Notes under the pieces: model-generated
The model's database searches: none
What the model was told of the DNA's origin: nothing
The model's input: the letters and a program-made list of their open reading frames with translations, nothing else
Assembly (NCBI GenBank): GCA_030151255.1
Contig: JASLED010000086.1
Span: 1-17,179 of the forward strand
Reading direction: 5' to 3'
Source: Flavobacterium sp.
Lineage (GTDB): Bacteria; Bacteroidota; Bacteroidia; Flavobacteriales; Flavobacteriaceae
Length of the DNA stretch: 17,179 nt
Shown here: piece by piece, positions 1 through 7,296 of the stretch
Layout of the letters: every line of letters starts with the position of its first letter
How positions within the stretch are numbered: position 1 is the stretch's first letter
Translations under genes and position numbers: made by a program

Positions 1-27
1 CTGAATTTTTGTTAATTTCCATAAAAC

Positions 28-60
28 TAAACATTTAAAAGTTAATTATGTAAATGTTTA
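28..60. repeat. AT-rich inverted repeat (hairpin)
   Basis: TAAACATTTA (28-37) is exactly complementary to TAAATGTTTA (51-60), giving 10-bp arms around a 13-nt loop. The neighbouring gene to the left is outside the window, so this could be its terminator or a regulatory dyad. AT-rich arms of this size can also arise by chance. Confidence 0.35.
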
Positions 61-78
61 TAATTTTCAAATAATAAA

Positions 79-135
79 CAATACGTGTTTTCCGCATATT
101 TATTTGGAATAAACATATTGATCAATACGTGTTTT
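79..135. repeat. 13-bp direct repeat, 44-bp period
   Basis: CAATACGTGTTTT occurs at 79-91 and again at 123-135. The ACGT core is unusual in such AT-rich DNA. A pair of protein-binding sites is possible, but no credible gene starts next to it on either strand. Confidence 0.4.
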
Positions 136-240
136 TAGCCCAATTTGATTTTACATACTTGCTTAATGGTATTCAAAATCTGGAAGAATCTTTAGAAAAA
201 TCATTAACACTAAATGAGAGTATGTGGGGAAACAAAAAAA

Positions 241-388
241 TCAAGACTCTACTTTTTTTATGGTCAAACAGCTTTTTATTTCCTAAAAGAAGTTATCTCT
301 TTCATTTTTGGCTTGACCCAAAAACGAAACAAAAAGATCAAGACTCTACTTTTTTTACGGTCAACCTGTGTTTTATTTCCTAAAAGAA
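241..388. repeat. Partial tandem duplication, 97-bp period
   Basis: The stretch at 241-267 (starting TCAAGACTCTAC) recurs at 338-364 with one mismatch. The similarity continues into TTTATTTCCTAAAAGAA in both copies. The second copy lies inside the composite repeat at 301-471, so this appears to be a duplication of part of that element at its left edge. Confidence 0.6.
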
Positions 389-471
389 ATGAACTTGCTG
401 CGCTTCGGACAGCATTTCTTTTTACGGAAATTGCAACGGTTTGACTCTCGTAAAAAAACTAAGGTCGGTTT
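301..471 (+). repeat. Composite intergenic repeat, copy X
   Basis: It has three blocks shared with 7297-7469 in the same order, at nearly the same spacing and in the same orientation. Block 1 (301-346, containing CAAAAACGAAAC) matches 7297-7342 at 41 of 46 positions by eye. Block 2 is a hairpin: AAAAGAAATG (382-391) pairs perfectly with CATTTCTTTT (413-422) around a 21-nt loop containing ACTTGCTGCGCTTCGGACA. Block 3 is AGGTCGGTTT (462-471). It looks like a dispersed repeat or structured RNA element. The strand given is only the orientation used for the comparison. Confidence 0.7.
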
Positions 472-545
472 GAGTTGCTCCTAGGTTGTTAATTTAGTGG
501 TTTTTATTTTTCATTTAAACTTGGTGAAATAATCTTCATTAAATA

Positions 546-565
546 TGCAGTGATTCTATACTGCA
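546..565 (-). terminator. Weak hairpin after the operon
   Basis: TGCAGT (546-551) and ACTGCA (560-565) form a 6-bp stem with an 8-nt loop immediately downstream of the stop codon of the last operon gene (568-570). There is no clear U-run after it on the minus strand, so it is only a possible 3' end of the operon transcript. Confidence 0.35.
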
Positions 566-567
566 AT

Positions 568-1986
568 TTATCTTCTTCTAATTTCTTTCCAATATTTAGC
601 TTTTTCTTTGTCTTTTTCAACACCGTATCCACCGCGGTTATAGATATCAATTAGGTTATCGATAAAATTTTCGTTTTTCTTTTCATTTTCGTAATATTGT
701 TCATAGTATTTTGCAGCTTTAGCATAATCTTTTGCTACGCCTCCTTTTCCAATAAAATAGATATTTGCTGTTTCAAGCATTCCTTTAGCATATCCAGCTT
801 CTGCATATTTTTCATAATATTCTAAGGCTTTTAGTGGTTGATTATTATCTGACAAACTATATAACTCGCCTAACAGCTTATATTCATATTTTGTACTACT
901 CCCCACCTCAGCTGATTTTAAATACCACTCTTCTGCTTTTTTATAATCTTTTGGAAAACCACCTTGTCCGTTTTGGTAGATCCACCCTATATTATACATT
1001 GCCGAATGGTTTGCTTTCTCCACTGCTTTCATATACCATTCTATGGCTGTTTTATGGTTTTGAACTATACCATTTTCTCCATTATGATATAAAGAACCTA
1101 TATTAAAAAGTGCATCTGAACTCCCTTTTATTGCTGCACTTTTATAGTGTTTTTCTGCTTTTTTAGCATCTGCAGTTACACCTTTCCCTTCTTTGTAAAG
1201 ATCCGCAATTGCAAGAATGGCCTGAGTGCTCCCTAAATTTACTGCTTGTTGATAAAATTCCATTGCCATTGTAGGATTATTATCCACGTTTTCGGCATAC
1301 CAGCCCATTGCATATACTACATAAGGATGTTCCAATTGTGCGGATTGTTCATAATATTTTCTGGCATTATCTTTATCTATTTTAGCGAGTCCTTCAGCTG
1401 CTTCACCATTGTTATTTTCAATTGCTTTTAGATACCATTCTTTGGCTTTATCGTTGTCTTTTTTTATTTCATAAATAACGCCCAAATTGCGCATAGCCCA
1501 ACTATTCCCTTTTTGAGCCAGTTTTTCGTATAACGGAATAGCAACATCATAGTTTTTGGTATCATGCGCTGTTTTAGCTTTTAAAAATTCAGGACTTTGA
1601 CGTTCTTCTAACTTTAATGTTTTTAATGTTTTTTCTATGCCATACACTACTTTATATTTTTCCATAGGTACATCATTGCTTTTTAGTTTGTTGAGGTGTG
1701 CCATATATTTAGTCACTTCCTCGTAAAGCGGTTGCATAGTTGGTGCTCCAAAATTTCCCATATCGGTAAGAGCATACAAACATTCTATTTTAAGATATGA
1801 CACATTAGGTGTCCATCTACCTAACTCCTTTTCGGTTTGATTTAGATGTTTTAGAGCTGTTTCGTAGTTTTCTTCTGTATAAGCTTTTTCGGCTTCTTCA
1901 AATTCTATGCGGGCTTTTATGTCGTTTTGCGCTTGGGCAAATGTAAAAGTAAATAGTAGTATTAAAAATGTGTATAGTTTTTTCAT
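568..1986 (-). CDS. Secreted Sel1-repeat (TPR-like) protein
   Basis: This 472-aa exported protein has a signal peptide at residues 1-20 (LILLFTFTFAQAQ). Residues about 24-125 form an alpha-helical TPR-like module that resembles the N-terminus of the product of 3350-4315 (pattern AE...Y..AL..L...E..LG...P). Residues about 136-468 hold roughly eight to nine Sel1-type repeats of about 36 residues, with typical signatures such as AMRNLGVIYE, AEKHYKSAAIKGSSDALFNIGSLY and YNIGWIYQNGQGG. Sel1 repeats are protein-protein interaction solenoids, and nothing catalytic is visible. It is the last gene of the operon and starts 4 bp after the preceding stop codon, so it is surely co-transcribed and perhaps translationally coupled. 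It is probably a periplasmic scaffold or adaptor for its operon partners. The family call is secure, but the role is inferred. Confidence 0.93.
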   Translation of the reverse strand: MKKLYTFLILLFTFTFAQAQNDIKARIEFEEAEKAYTEENYETALKHLNQTEKELGRWTPNVSYLKIECLYALTDMGNFGAPTMQPLYEEVTKYMAHLNKLKSNDVPMEKYKVVYGIEKTLKTLKLEERQSPEFLKAKTAHDTKNYDVAIPLYEKLAQKGNSWAMRNLGVIYEIKKDNDKAKEWYLKAIENNNGEAAEGLAKIDKDNARKYYEQSAQLEHPYVVYAMGWYAENVDNNPTMAMEFYQQAVNLGSTQAILAIADLYKEGKGVTADAKKAEKHYKSAAIKGSSDALFNIGSLYHNGENGIVQNHKTAIEWYMKAVEKANHSAMYNIGWIYQNGQGGFPKDYKKAEEWYLKSAEVGSSTKYEYKLLGELYSLSDNNQPLKALEYYEKYAEAGYAKGMLETANIYFIGKGGVAKDYAKAAKYYEQYYENEKKNENFIDNLIDIYNRGGYGVEKDKEKAKYWKEIRRR

Positions 1987-1990
1987 TATT

Positions 1991-3337
1991 TTAAAAGTTT
2001 AATGCTTGTTGGTAACCAAATTGAAGTTGAGAAAAATCTTGCTTTCTATCTGAGAGATTTAGATAATTTATAAATCGAATAAAAAATTTATTATCTTTTT
2101 TCTTGTTTGGAAAGTAGAAAACACTTGCTGTAAAAGACATTAACTGATTCCATTCATCATTTTCAATCAGCTTGTTAGGATTCAATTTTTGAAATAGGTA
2201 TCTATATTTTAAATCTATTCCAAAATTATTCAGTTTTTTACTTTTAACAGCTATTTCCCCGTAAGGGCTGTGTATGCTATAACTTGTTTTATCATCTTTA
2301 ATCACAATATTTCCTGTACTCAACATATATCCTGCTTTTATTTCCAAAGAATTCGACGGACGGAAGTCCCAACGAAAAATATTTGCATCTAAACCGACAG
2401 TATAAGTGGAACGTCTAAATAACTCTAATCTATTAATTTCGTCTTTATTTGATAATGTTATTGTGTCAAATTTGCTATCGATTCTACTAAAATGGAAAAA
2501 TGGTTCAATTACATCAAGTGGTACATATATAAAACTATTTTTGTAGTTGTGTCTATGAAGATAAAATTTACTCGAAGCTTCTAGTTGTACCAATCCATTT
2601 GCTTCATTACCGAATAATGCCATTAAATCTGAGTATATTCCGATATTAAGTAAAGAATTTATATTATTATCTGCTTCTAATTTTACTGAAGATTTGCAAT
2701 TTCCATTTTTGTCTTTATTAAAAAGTAGCAATTCCTGTTCATCTGGAAAATAATTGAACCGTCTTATAGATTCAAAAGAAAGTACATCTTTAAGTAAAAT
2801 ATAGTTGTTATTATAAGGATTATGTAATTTATCGCTAAATCTGTTTTCTAAAGTCAAAATGGGTATAGGTGCTTTACGATTGCTATATGCCGCACCATCA
2901 ATGGTATACACTTTTATAGATTCTATAACTCCTTCATTAATCCATATTCTTACACTATCTATTTGTATAAAGGTGTACATATTATTATCCCCTGAAACAA
3001 TTCCTCTTTCTTTATATTCTTTTTTAACATGCTGATCTTTTAACTTTTTATCAAAATTATTCCGTATTTCTACAAACCGCTCAAATGAAAAATCTGTTCC
3101 GTTTTTTACAACAGTTGCGTATTCATTTATTCTAAATGTACCTATTGTTGTTTTATCACTATCGTTTATCGCCTGCAACTTTTCTAAAAGTTCATCCTGC
3201 CCCTTTTTTATTTTTTCATCTTGTTTTTGTAAAGCTTTAGCAACAATATCAGTCACTTCCTCTTTTGTTACAACTTCCTGCCCCCAAACCCCGCTAGATA
3301 CTAACAAGAGGAAAAGTGCTAATAGTAATATTCTCAT
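1991..3337 (-). CDS. Exported protein, probable C-terminal beta-barrel
   Basis: I do not recognise this 448-aa protein. It has a signal peptide (residues 1-20, ending GVWGQ) and then a charged helical, probably coiled-coil stretch (22-58). A central mixed region (65-245) follows. From about 248 to the end there are alternating aromatic/polar segments typical of amphipathic beta strands, and the protein ends in ...QFGYQQALNF. A terminal Phe is typical of outer-membrane barrels recognised by BAM, so I infer an outer-membrane or membrane-associated protein. It lies 12 bp after the upstream gene and 4 bp before the Sel1-repeat gene in one operon. It may be the outer-membrane component of the complex these genes encode. 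The barrel call rests on strand pattern only and could be wrong. Confidence 0.85.
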   Translation of the reverse strand: MRILLLALFLLLVSSGVWGQEVVTKEEVTDIVAKALQKQDEKIKKGQDELLEKLQAINDSDKTTIGTFRINEYATVVKNGTDFSFERFVEIRNNFDKKLKDQHVKKEYKERGIVSGDNNMYTFIQIDSVRIWINEGVIESIKVYTIDGAAYSNRKAPIPILTLENRFSDKLHNPYNNNYILLKDVLSFESIRRFNYFPDEQELLLFNKDKNGNCKSSVKLEADNNINSLLNIGIYSDLMALFGNEANGLVQLEASSKFYLHRHNYKNSFIYVPLDVIEPFFHFSRIDSKFDTITLSNKDEINRLELFRRSTYTVGLDANIFRWDFRPSNSLEIKAGYMLSTGNIVIKDDKTSYSIHSPYGEIAVKSKKLNNFGIDLKYRYLFQKLNPNKLIENDEWNQLMSFTASVFYFPNKKKDNKFFIRFINYLNLSDRKQDFSQLQFGYQQALNF

Positions 3338-3349
3338 ACGCTATAAGTT

Positions 3350-4315
3350 TTATTCATTATTATTTAAAGTGTTTTTTGAGATTTTTATAGCTATTTGTTG
3401 TCCTATTTTATTTTTTATAGGGTAAGTTCTATTATCAATTATCATTTCGAATAGCACTGGATATCCATATATTAATGAATCATAATTGCTACTAATTTTG
3501 TAAGCACTAAAATTGCTGAAATCATAATCAATCCTATATATAAGCTTCGGTTCTATTGTTGTAAAATCTTCCCAGTCTTGTTTGGAAATGCCTAATAGTT
3601 CGCCAATCTCTTGTACTGTTAATTCTCTCTGAGGTAGGTCAATATCATCTGTATTTAAAATTTTAGTCGCATAATAATAATCCACGCGATCTTCATCTTT
3701 CTTTAAAGAAATTCCAGTAATTGATTTTTTCTGAATTTGAACACCAGTCTTGTCAAAAGAATAATAACCTTTAAACTTTTTTTCTTTCTTTCTTTTTTCG
3801 GGTTCTATATTATAATTTAGCCTTACCCATGTTGAGGGTATACTTTCAAGCAAATCATTTAATGTGGTTTCTGTTTTTGGAAACTCCACCGCTAAACGAG
3901 ACACCATTTCTATGTATCGAACTATTCGATCTAATTTTATTGCATAAGCCGTTTTGTGTTTAGCAACATTCATTTTTATACGATAAACTTCCATTAGTTT
4001 CTCTTCCCCAAGTGCTTCTTTATTCTTGTGTTTGTCGAAATCGGCAATGGCTTTTTCGAACGCCTGATAATTATCCATACTCTCATTTGCAGAAACAATC
4101 TGATTGGTTATCATTACCTTTAAAAATAACATTGGCGGGTTGGTACTTCCCAAAGCGATTTCAGCTTTTTGTAAGTAATCCAAAGCTTCACCATATTGTT
4201 TGGCATCAAACTTTTCTTCGGCCAGTTGATATGCCATTTTAGCTTCTAGATTACTTTGTGCATAGGTACCTGTTGTTATCCATAAAAAAAACATTAGTTG
4301 TACAAACTGTTTCAT
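3350..4315 (-). CDS. Exported protein with TPR-like N-terminal module
   Basis: This 321-aa protein has a signal peptide (residues 1-20, ending TGTYAQ). Residues about 22-122 form a helical TPR-like module with the signature AEEKF...YGEALDYLQKAEIALG, clearly related to the start of the Sel1-repeat protein two genes downstream. The rest (about 125-321) is a separate domain I do not recognise. It includes a Lys-rich loop near residue 175 and a region rich in Tyr/Asp (DRVDYYYATKIL). It is followed by the barrel gene after 12 bp and preceded by the DFW-motif gene with a 66-bp gap, so the four genes look like one transcript. The shared module suggests both TPR proteins bind the same partner or arose by duplication. 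No catalytic motif was seen. Confidence 0.88.
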   Translation of the reverse strand: MKQFVQLMFFLWITTGTYAQSNLEAKMAYQLAEEKFDAKQYGEALDYLQKAEIALGSTNPPMLFLKVMITNQIVSANESMDNYQAFEKAIADFDKHKNKEALGEEKLMEVYRIKMNVAKHKTAYAIKLDRIVRYIEMVSRLAVEFPKTETTLNDLLESIPSTWVRLNYNIEPEKRKKEKKFKGYYSFDKTGVQIQKKSITGISLKKDEDRVDYYYATKILNTDDIDLPQRELTVQEIGELLGISKQDWEDFTTIEPKLIYRIDYDFSNFSAYKISSNYDSLIYGYPVLFEMIIDNRTYPIKNKIGQQIAIKISKNTLNNNE

Positions 4316-4381
4316 ATTCTTGCTCGGTATTATGTTTGTATTAATTTAAAATTAAAGAATCATAGTATGCTCAACAGATCC

Positions 4382-6262
4382 TTATTTACTCCAAAAATCG
4401 TCTTCTTTTTTTGTTTCCTTTTTGGATTCTGTTTTCTTGTTTTTTGTTGCTGTACCCCAAAAGTCGGTTTCCGTGTTTTGGATATTTTCTTGTTTTTTAG
4501 TATTTGTTTTGGTGCCCCAAAAATCAGTTTCTGAAGTATTGGTTGTGGTGCCCGACTTTTGTTCTTTTACTTTTACTTCAACCTCTTTTACAGCAAATTT
4601 GGCATTCGGTGCAACATCTAACAGTGAATTGCGGTAATTTTCGGCTTCGGTTTTATTGGTAAAATACCCCATTAAAACCGGACTATTAATTCCTGCGTTT
4701 TCAAAAGTTTGCTTTACGTTCGAAGTATAAGGATACGTTCCATCACTGTATCGATATACGGATATTACATTACTAATACTCATTGCTACACTTTGGTTTT
4801 TATCCCAATCGGCTTTATTGGTGTTATAAGCAAACACATACAATACGGGTGCAGTTATTTTATGTGAGCTTAACGGCATTCCGCCTTCGATATAGACTTT
4901 ACCAATCTCAGTACGGATGGTTATTAAGGCGTCTAATTTTTCTTTTTTTATTCTTGCCTCTTCTTCGGCGCGTTGTCTTTTTAGCTCTTCTCTTGCGTCA
5001 TTTTCGGCTTTATTGGCGCTAATAGCGGCACCGATACTACCTATAGCATTTGTATAGCCTGAGTAATCATAACCGCTGGAACCTGTATTGATAAGTGTTG
5101 AATATGCTTGTACAGCTTGTGTGGTAGATGCTTGCATTTGACTACCCATTGCTGATACTTGACGCATTTTTTGATTAAAAGCAGTATTTAGTTCTTCAAT
5201 ACTCGAATAACCACTGCCTAAACTACTGGCGTCACGCATACCCGTTTTAGCTGCTGACATCGCATAAAAACTAGTACTCATATTATCCAAATTATGGTTA
5301 AATTCAGCTTCGCGTTGCTGGCGTTCTATTTCCTGACGTTCCATTTTTTCGTAAATTTTATTTGCCGCTTCGCGTTCATAAACCATCTTGTCTACTTTAC
5401 GTGCACCACCTAATTCTCTTTTATAGTAACCGCCTGCGTCATCGGTAAAATAATCTCCTTCTTTAACACCATTCAAATTATTTTTAAATTTAGAATCGGC
5501 TACAAAATTTTCATCTTTCGGGTACAAATCTTTATTGGTATCGTTTGAATTAGTTGACTTTTTAGAAGAAGATCCATCTCCCCAAAAATCATCGGTAGTT
5601 TTATTGTTTGACGCAGTTTGTTTTTTATTTTCTTCCTTTTCTTTTTTATCTGCTGCTTCTTTTTTCTTTTTCTCTTCAGCTTCTTTCTTTTCTTTTTCCT
5701 CTTTCTGTTTTTTAGCTTCAGCTTCTTTCTTCTGTTTTTCTAATTTTTCTTTTTCTTCCCGTTCTTTTAGACTAAGATTTTCAAAATCAGTAATTTTCAT
5801 ATTCATCACGCTATGTATAGCCGAATATAGTGGTGTTCCATAACTATCCTTTCCAAATTGAAACCACTTTTCTTTTGCACCATATTTTCCTCCTGTGGGT
5901 GTAAGAAAATAACGCATATAAACACCTCCCCAATCTGCAACTGATTTGGGATCGTAGACTTCACCTGGTTTTAATTCAATTGTATTACTTGAAGCTACGC
6001 GTTCTACATCTCCGCTATGAAAATGAACTTCATAATTAATCTTGAACTTAATTTTGTCTGTTGTTATATTCTTGCAAACAATTTTTAAATCTTGATGTCC
6101 TTTCCCAGTGGTTACCCATTGATAACTATATAAAACAACCACTTCTGAACGAGAACCGACTGTTGCTGGACTTGACCACTGCGACTGTGCCCTTGTATTT
6201 GTTGCAATAAGCAAACAAATTATCCCAACAATGCCTGTTATTATTTTAGTAATAGTGTTCAT
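4382..6262 (-). CDS. Exported coiled-coil protein with DFW motifs and SPOR-like region
   Basis: This 626-aa first gene of the operon has a signal peptide (residues 1-25, ending NTRAQ) and a beta-rich domain (about 28-125). A highly charged Lys/Glu coiled coil follows (about 163-215), then a second helical region with Gln/Arg/Glu coiled coils (about 295-325 and 418-445). About 447-565 resembles a SPOR-type fold near its end (VLMGYF...TEAENYRNSLL), a fold that in known cases binds denuded peptidoglycan. The short motif [DT]DFW[GS] occurs four times: 224-228, 579-583, 599-603 and at the extreme C-terminus, 621-625. The three C-terminal copies sit in a Lys/Thr/Asn-rich tail, as expected of linear binding motifs in a disordered region. 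The start is supported by the signal peptide and by the -7 match 26 bp upstream. I know of no characterised homologue. Confidence 0.88.
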   Translation of the reverse strand: MNTITKIITGIVGIICLLIATNTRAQSQWSSPATVGSRSEVVVLYSYQWVTTGKGHQDLKIVCKNITTDKIKFKINYEVHFHSGDVERVASSNTIELKPGEVYDPKSVADWGGVYMRYFLTPTGGKYGAKEKWFQFGKDSYGTPLYSAIHSVMNMKITDFENLSLKEREEKEKLEKQKKEAEAKKQKEEKEKKEAEEKKKKEAADKKEKEENKKQTASNNKTTDDFWGDGSSSKKSTNSNDTNKDLYPKDENFVADSKFKNNLNGVKEGDYFTDDAGGYYKRELGGARKVDKMVYEREAANKIYEKMERQEIERQQREAEFNHNLDNMSTSFYAMSAAKTGMRDASSLGSGYSSIEELNTAFNQKMRQVSAMGSQMQASTTQAVQAYSTLINTGSSGYDYSGYTNAIGSIGAAISANKAENDAREELKRQRAEEEARIKKEKLDALITIRTEIGKVYIEGGMPLSSHKITAPVLYVFAYNTNKADWDKNQSVAMSISNVISVYRYSDGTYPYTSNVKQTFENAGINSPVLMGYFTNKTEAENYRNSLLDVAPNAKFAVKEVEVKVKEQKSGTTTNTSETDFWGTKTNTKKQENIQNTETDFWGTATKNKKTESKKETKKEDDFWSK

Positions 6263-6270
6263 TTTTTATA

Positions 6271-6289
6271 TGTTAAAATTAACTTAACA
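6271..6289. promoter_or_regulatory. Inverted repeat at operon transcription start
   Basis: TGTTAA (6271-6276) and TTAACA (6284-6289) form a dyad with a 7-bp spacer. It lies just downstream of the minus-strand -7 match and covers the predicted start of the operon transcript, a position suited to repression. No bound factor is known. Confidence 0.4.
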
Positions 6290-6295
6290 AAGGTA
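6288..6295 (-). promoter_or_regulatory. Candidate -7 element for the four-gene operon
   Basis: CAAAGGTA on the plus strand reads TACCTTTG on the minus strand, an exact match to the Bacteroidota -7 consensus TAnnTTTG. It is 26 bp upstream of the ATG at 6262. No TTG is found at the expected -33 spacing. Instead the dyad at 6318-6335 lies there, which would fit an activator-dependent promoter. Confidence 0.5.
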
Positions 6296-6317
6296 TTTTC
6301 TTTATTTTTGATATAAA

Positions 6318-6335
6318 ATAGCTACTTCTAGCTAT
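6318..6335. promoter_or_regulatory. Palindromic operator candidate
   Basis: ATAGCTA (6318-6324) and TAGCTAT (6329-6335) form a perfect 7-bp inverted repeat around CTTC. It lies between the divergent operon and PAS-LuxR gene. Relative to the operon's predicted start it falls around -37 to -54. An 18-bp dyad is the size typically bound by LuxR-type HTH dimers, so the neighbouring regulator is the natural candidate binder. Confidence 0.5.
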
Positions 6336-6370
6336 ACGCCTGAAAATAAAAGCCTTAACATCTAATAACT

Positions 6371-7129
6371 ATGGACACAAGAATTGATAAATTACGTGAT
6401 ATTTGGGATGATATTCCCAAAGGATTAACTGAACCGATTGACCTTTCTCAACAGGAACTCATTAATCGTTATATGGATGTTTTTCACTTTGGGGATTATT
6501 TCTATTTGATTTTCAACACGCTAAAAGCAGAAGTTGAATATGTAAGTCCAAATATTAAAAAAGTATTGGGATATGAGGCAAATAAATTTTTCTTGCCTGA
6601 AATTATCAATAATATTCATCCTGAAGATTTACCTTATTTTTATCATTACGAACAAAGTGCTGTTCGTTTTTTTATGGGGCTGCCTCAAGAGCTTATTTTT
6701 AAGTATAAATTTGCCTATGATTATCGATTTAAAACCCAAGAAGGCAATTATAAGCGTATTCAGCAACAGATTGTACCTATTTTTTATTTCCCTGAAGGCG
6801 GTGCACGGACATTGGGGATTTTTACTGATCTTACCCATTTGAATATCACGGGAATTCCAAAATTGTCTTTTATTGGTATGCAAGATGCGCCTTCGTATTA
6901 CAATGTTCATTTGACGGAAGCTTTTACGCTTGCAAACAAACTCTTCACTATTAAAGAGCAGGAAATATTGCACTATATGGTACAAGGTAAAAAAAGTGAA
7001 GAAATAGCTTTGTTATTGGGACGAAGTATTTTTACAATTCGAAACCATCGAAAGAATATTTTGCAAAAATCGGGTTGTTTAAATTTGCAAGAATTATTAG
7101 TAAAAGCGATTCGAGAAGGTTGGGTGTAA
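6371..7129 (+). CDS. PAS-LuxR family transcriptional regulator
   Basis: This is a 252-aa soluble DNA-binding regulator. Residues about 37-157 form a PAS domain of the PAS_3 type: YLIFNTLKAEVEYVSPNIKK begins it, and the HPEDLPYF segment and KTQEGNYKRIQQQ strands follow. Residues about 190-247 are a LuxR/GerE helix-turn-helix (FTIKEQEILHYMVQGKKSEEI, then TIRNHRKNILQK). There is no receiver domain, so the signal is probably a small ligand or redox state sensed by the PAS domain. It is divergent from the four-gene exported-protein operon, with 108 bp between start codons, and probably controls that operon. A TAnnTTTG match (6303-6310) lies upstream on its own strand but without a matching -33. 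Family assignment is secure and the target is inferred. Confidence 0.92.
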   Translation: MDTRIDKLRDIWDDIPKGLTEPIDLSQQELINRYMDVFHFGDYFYLIFNTLKAEVEYVSPNIKKVLGYEANKFFLPEIINNIHPEDLPYFYHYEQSAVRFFMGLPQELIFKYKFAYDYRFKTQEGNYKRIQQQIVPIFYFPEGGARTLGIFTDLTHLNITGIPKLSFIGMQDAPSYYNVHLTEAFTLANKLFTIKEQEILHYMVQGKKSEEIALLLGRSIFTIRNHRKNILQKSGCLNLQELLVKAIREGWV

Positions 7130-7155
7130 TAAAATTTTATAATTAGTCTTTATCT

Positions 7156-7221
7156 GTTTTGAGTTTGTCGATGAATTGGAGTTTAGTGATTTTATTTTAT
7201 CATTTAAACTTGCTGTGCTTC
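7156..7221 (+). repeat. Composite intergenic repeat, decayed copy Z
   Basis: TTTGTCGATGAATTGGAGTTT (about 7163-7183) matches 7472-7492 with one difference. CATTTAAACTTGCTGTGCTTC (7201-7221) matches the hairpin block starting at 7381. The block order is inverted relative to the full copies and the right arm of the hairpin is lost, so this is a rearranged or decayed fragment. Confidence 0.5.
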
Positions 7222-7296
7222 AACTATAATTTATTCCAATAAAAATAATAGATAATAAATTATCATCACTGAATACCTAAACAAAAAATTATTCTT

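Larger units (their letters stand above)
1..567. other. Gene-free region with repeats
   Basis: I see no convincing gene here. Open frames on the plus strand (about 129-444) start at a GTG or inside repeat DNA and read through the repeats listed separately. The first part of one frame (129-236) reads like ordinary protein, for example ending NESMWG, so a decayed gene remnant is possible but unproven. Confidence 0.6.

Noticed and set aside
129..444. Overlapping plus-strand open frames of 84 and 76 codons
   Set aside because: They run through the tandem and composite repeats, start at non-ATG or inside repeat DNA, and lack a convincing protein pattern. At most the first 36 codons could be a gene remnant.
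5535..5843. Plus-strand frame of 102 codons rich in Ser/Phe
   Set aside because: It is the antisense of the Lys/Glu coiled coil of the DFW protein. The Ser/Phe bias is an artefact of the purine-rich opposite strand.
6303..6310. TATTTTTG as promoter of the PAS-LuxR gene
   Set aside because: It is an exact -7 match, but no TTG lies 17-23 bp upstream, so it was not listed as a separate feature.
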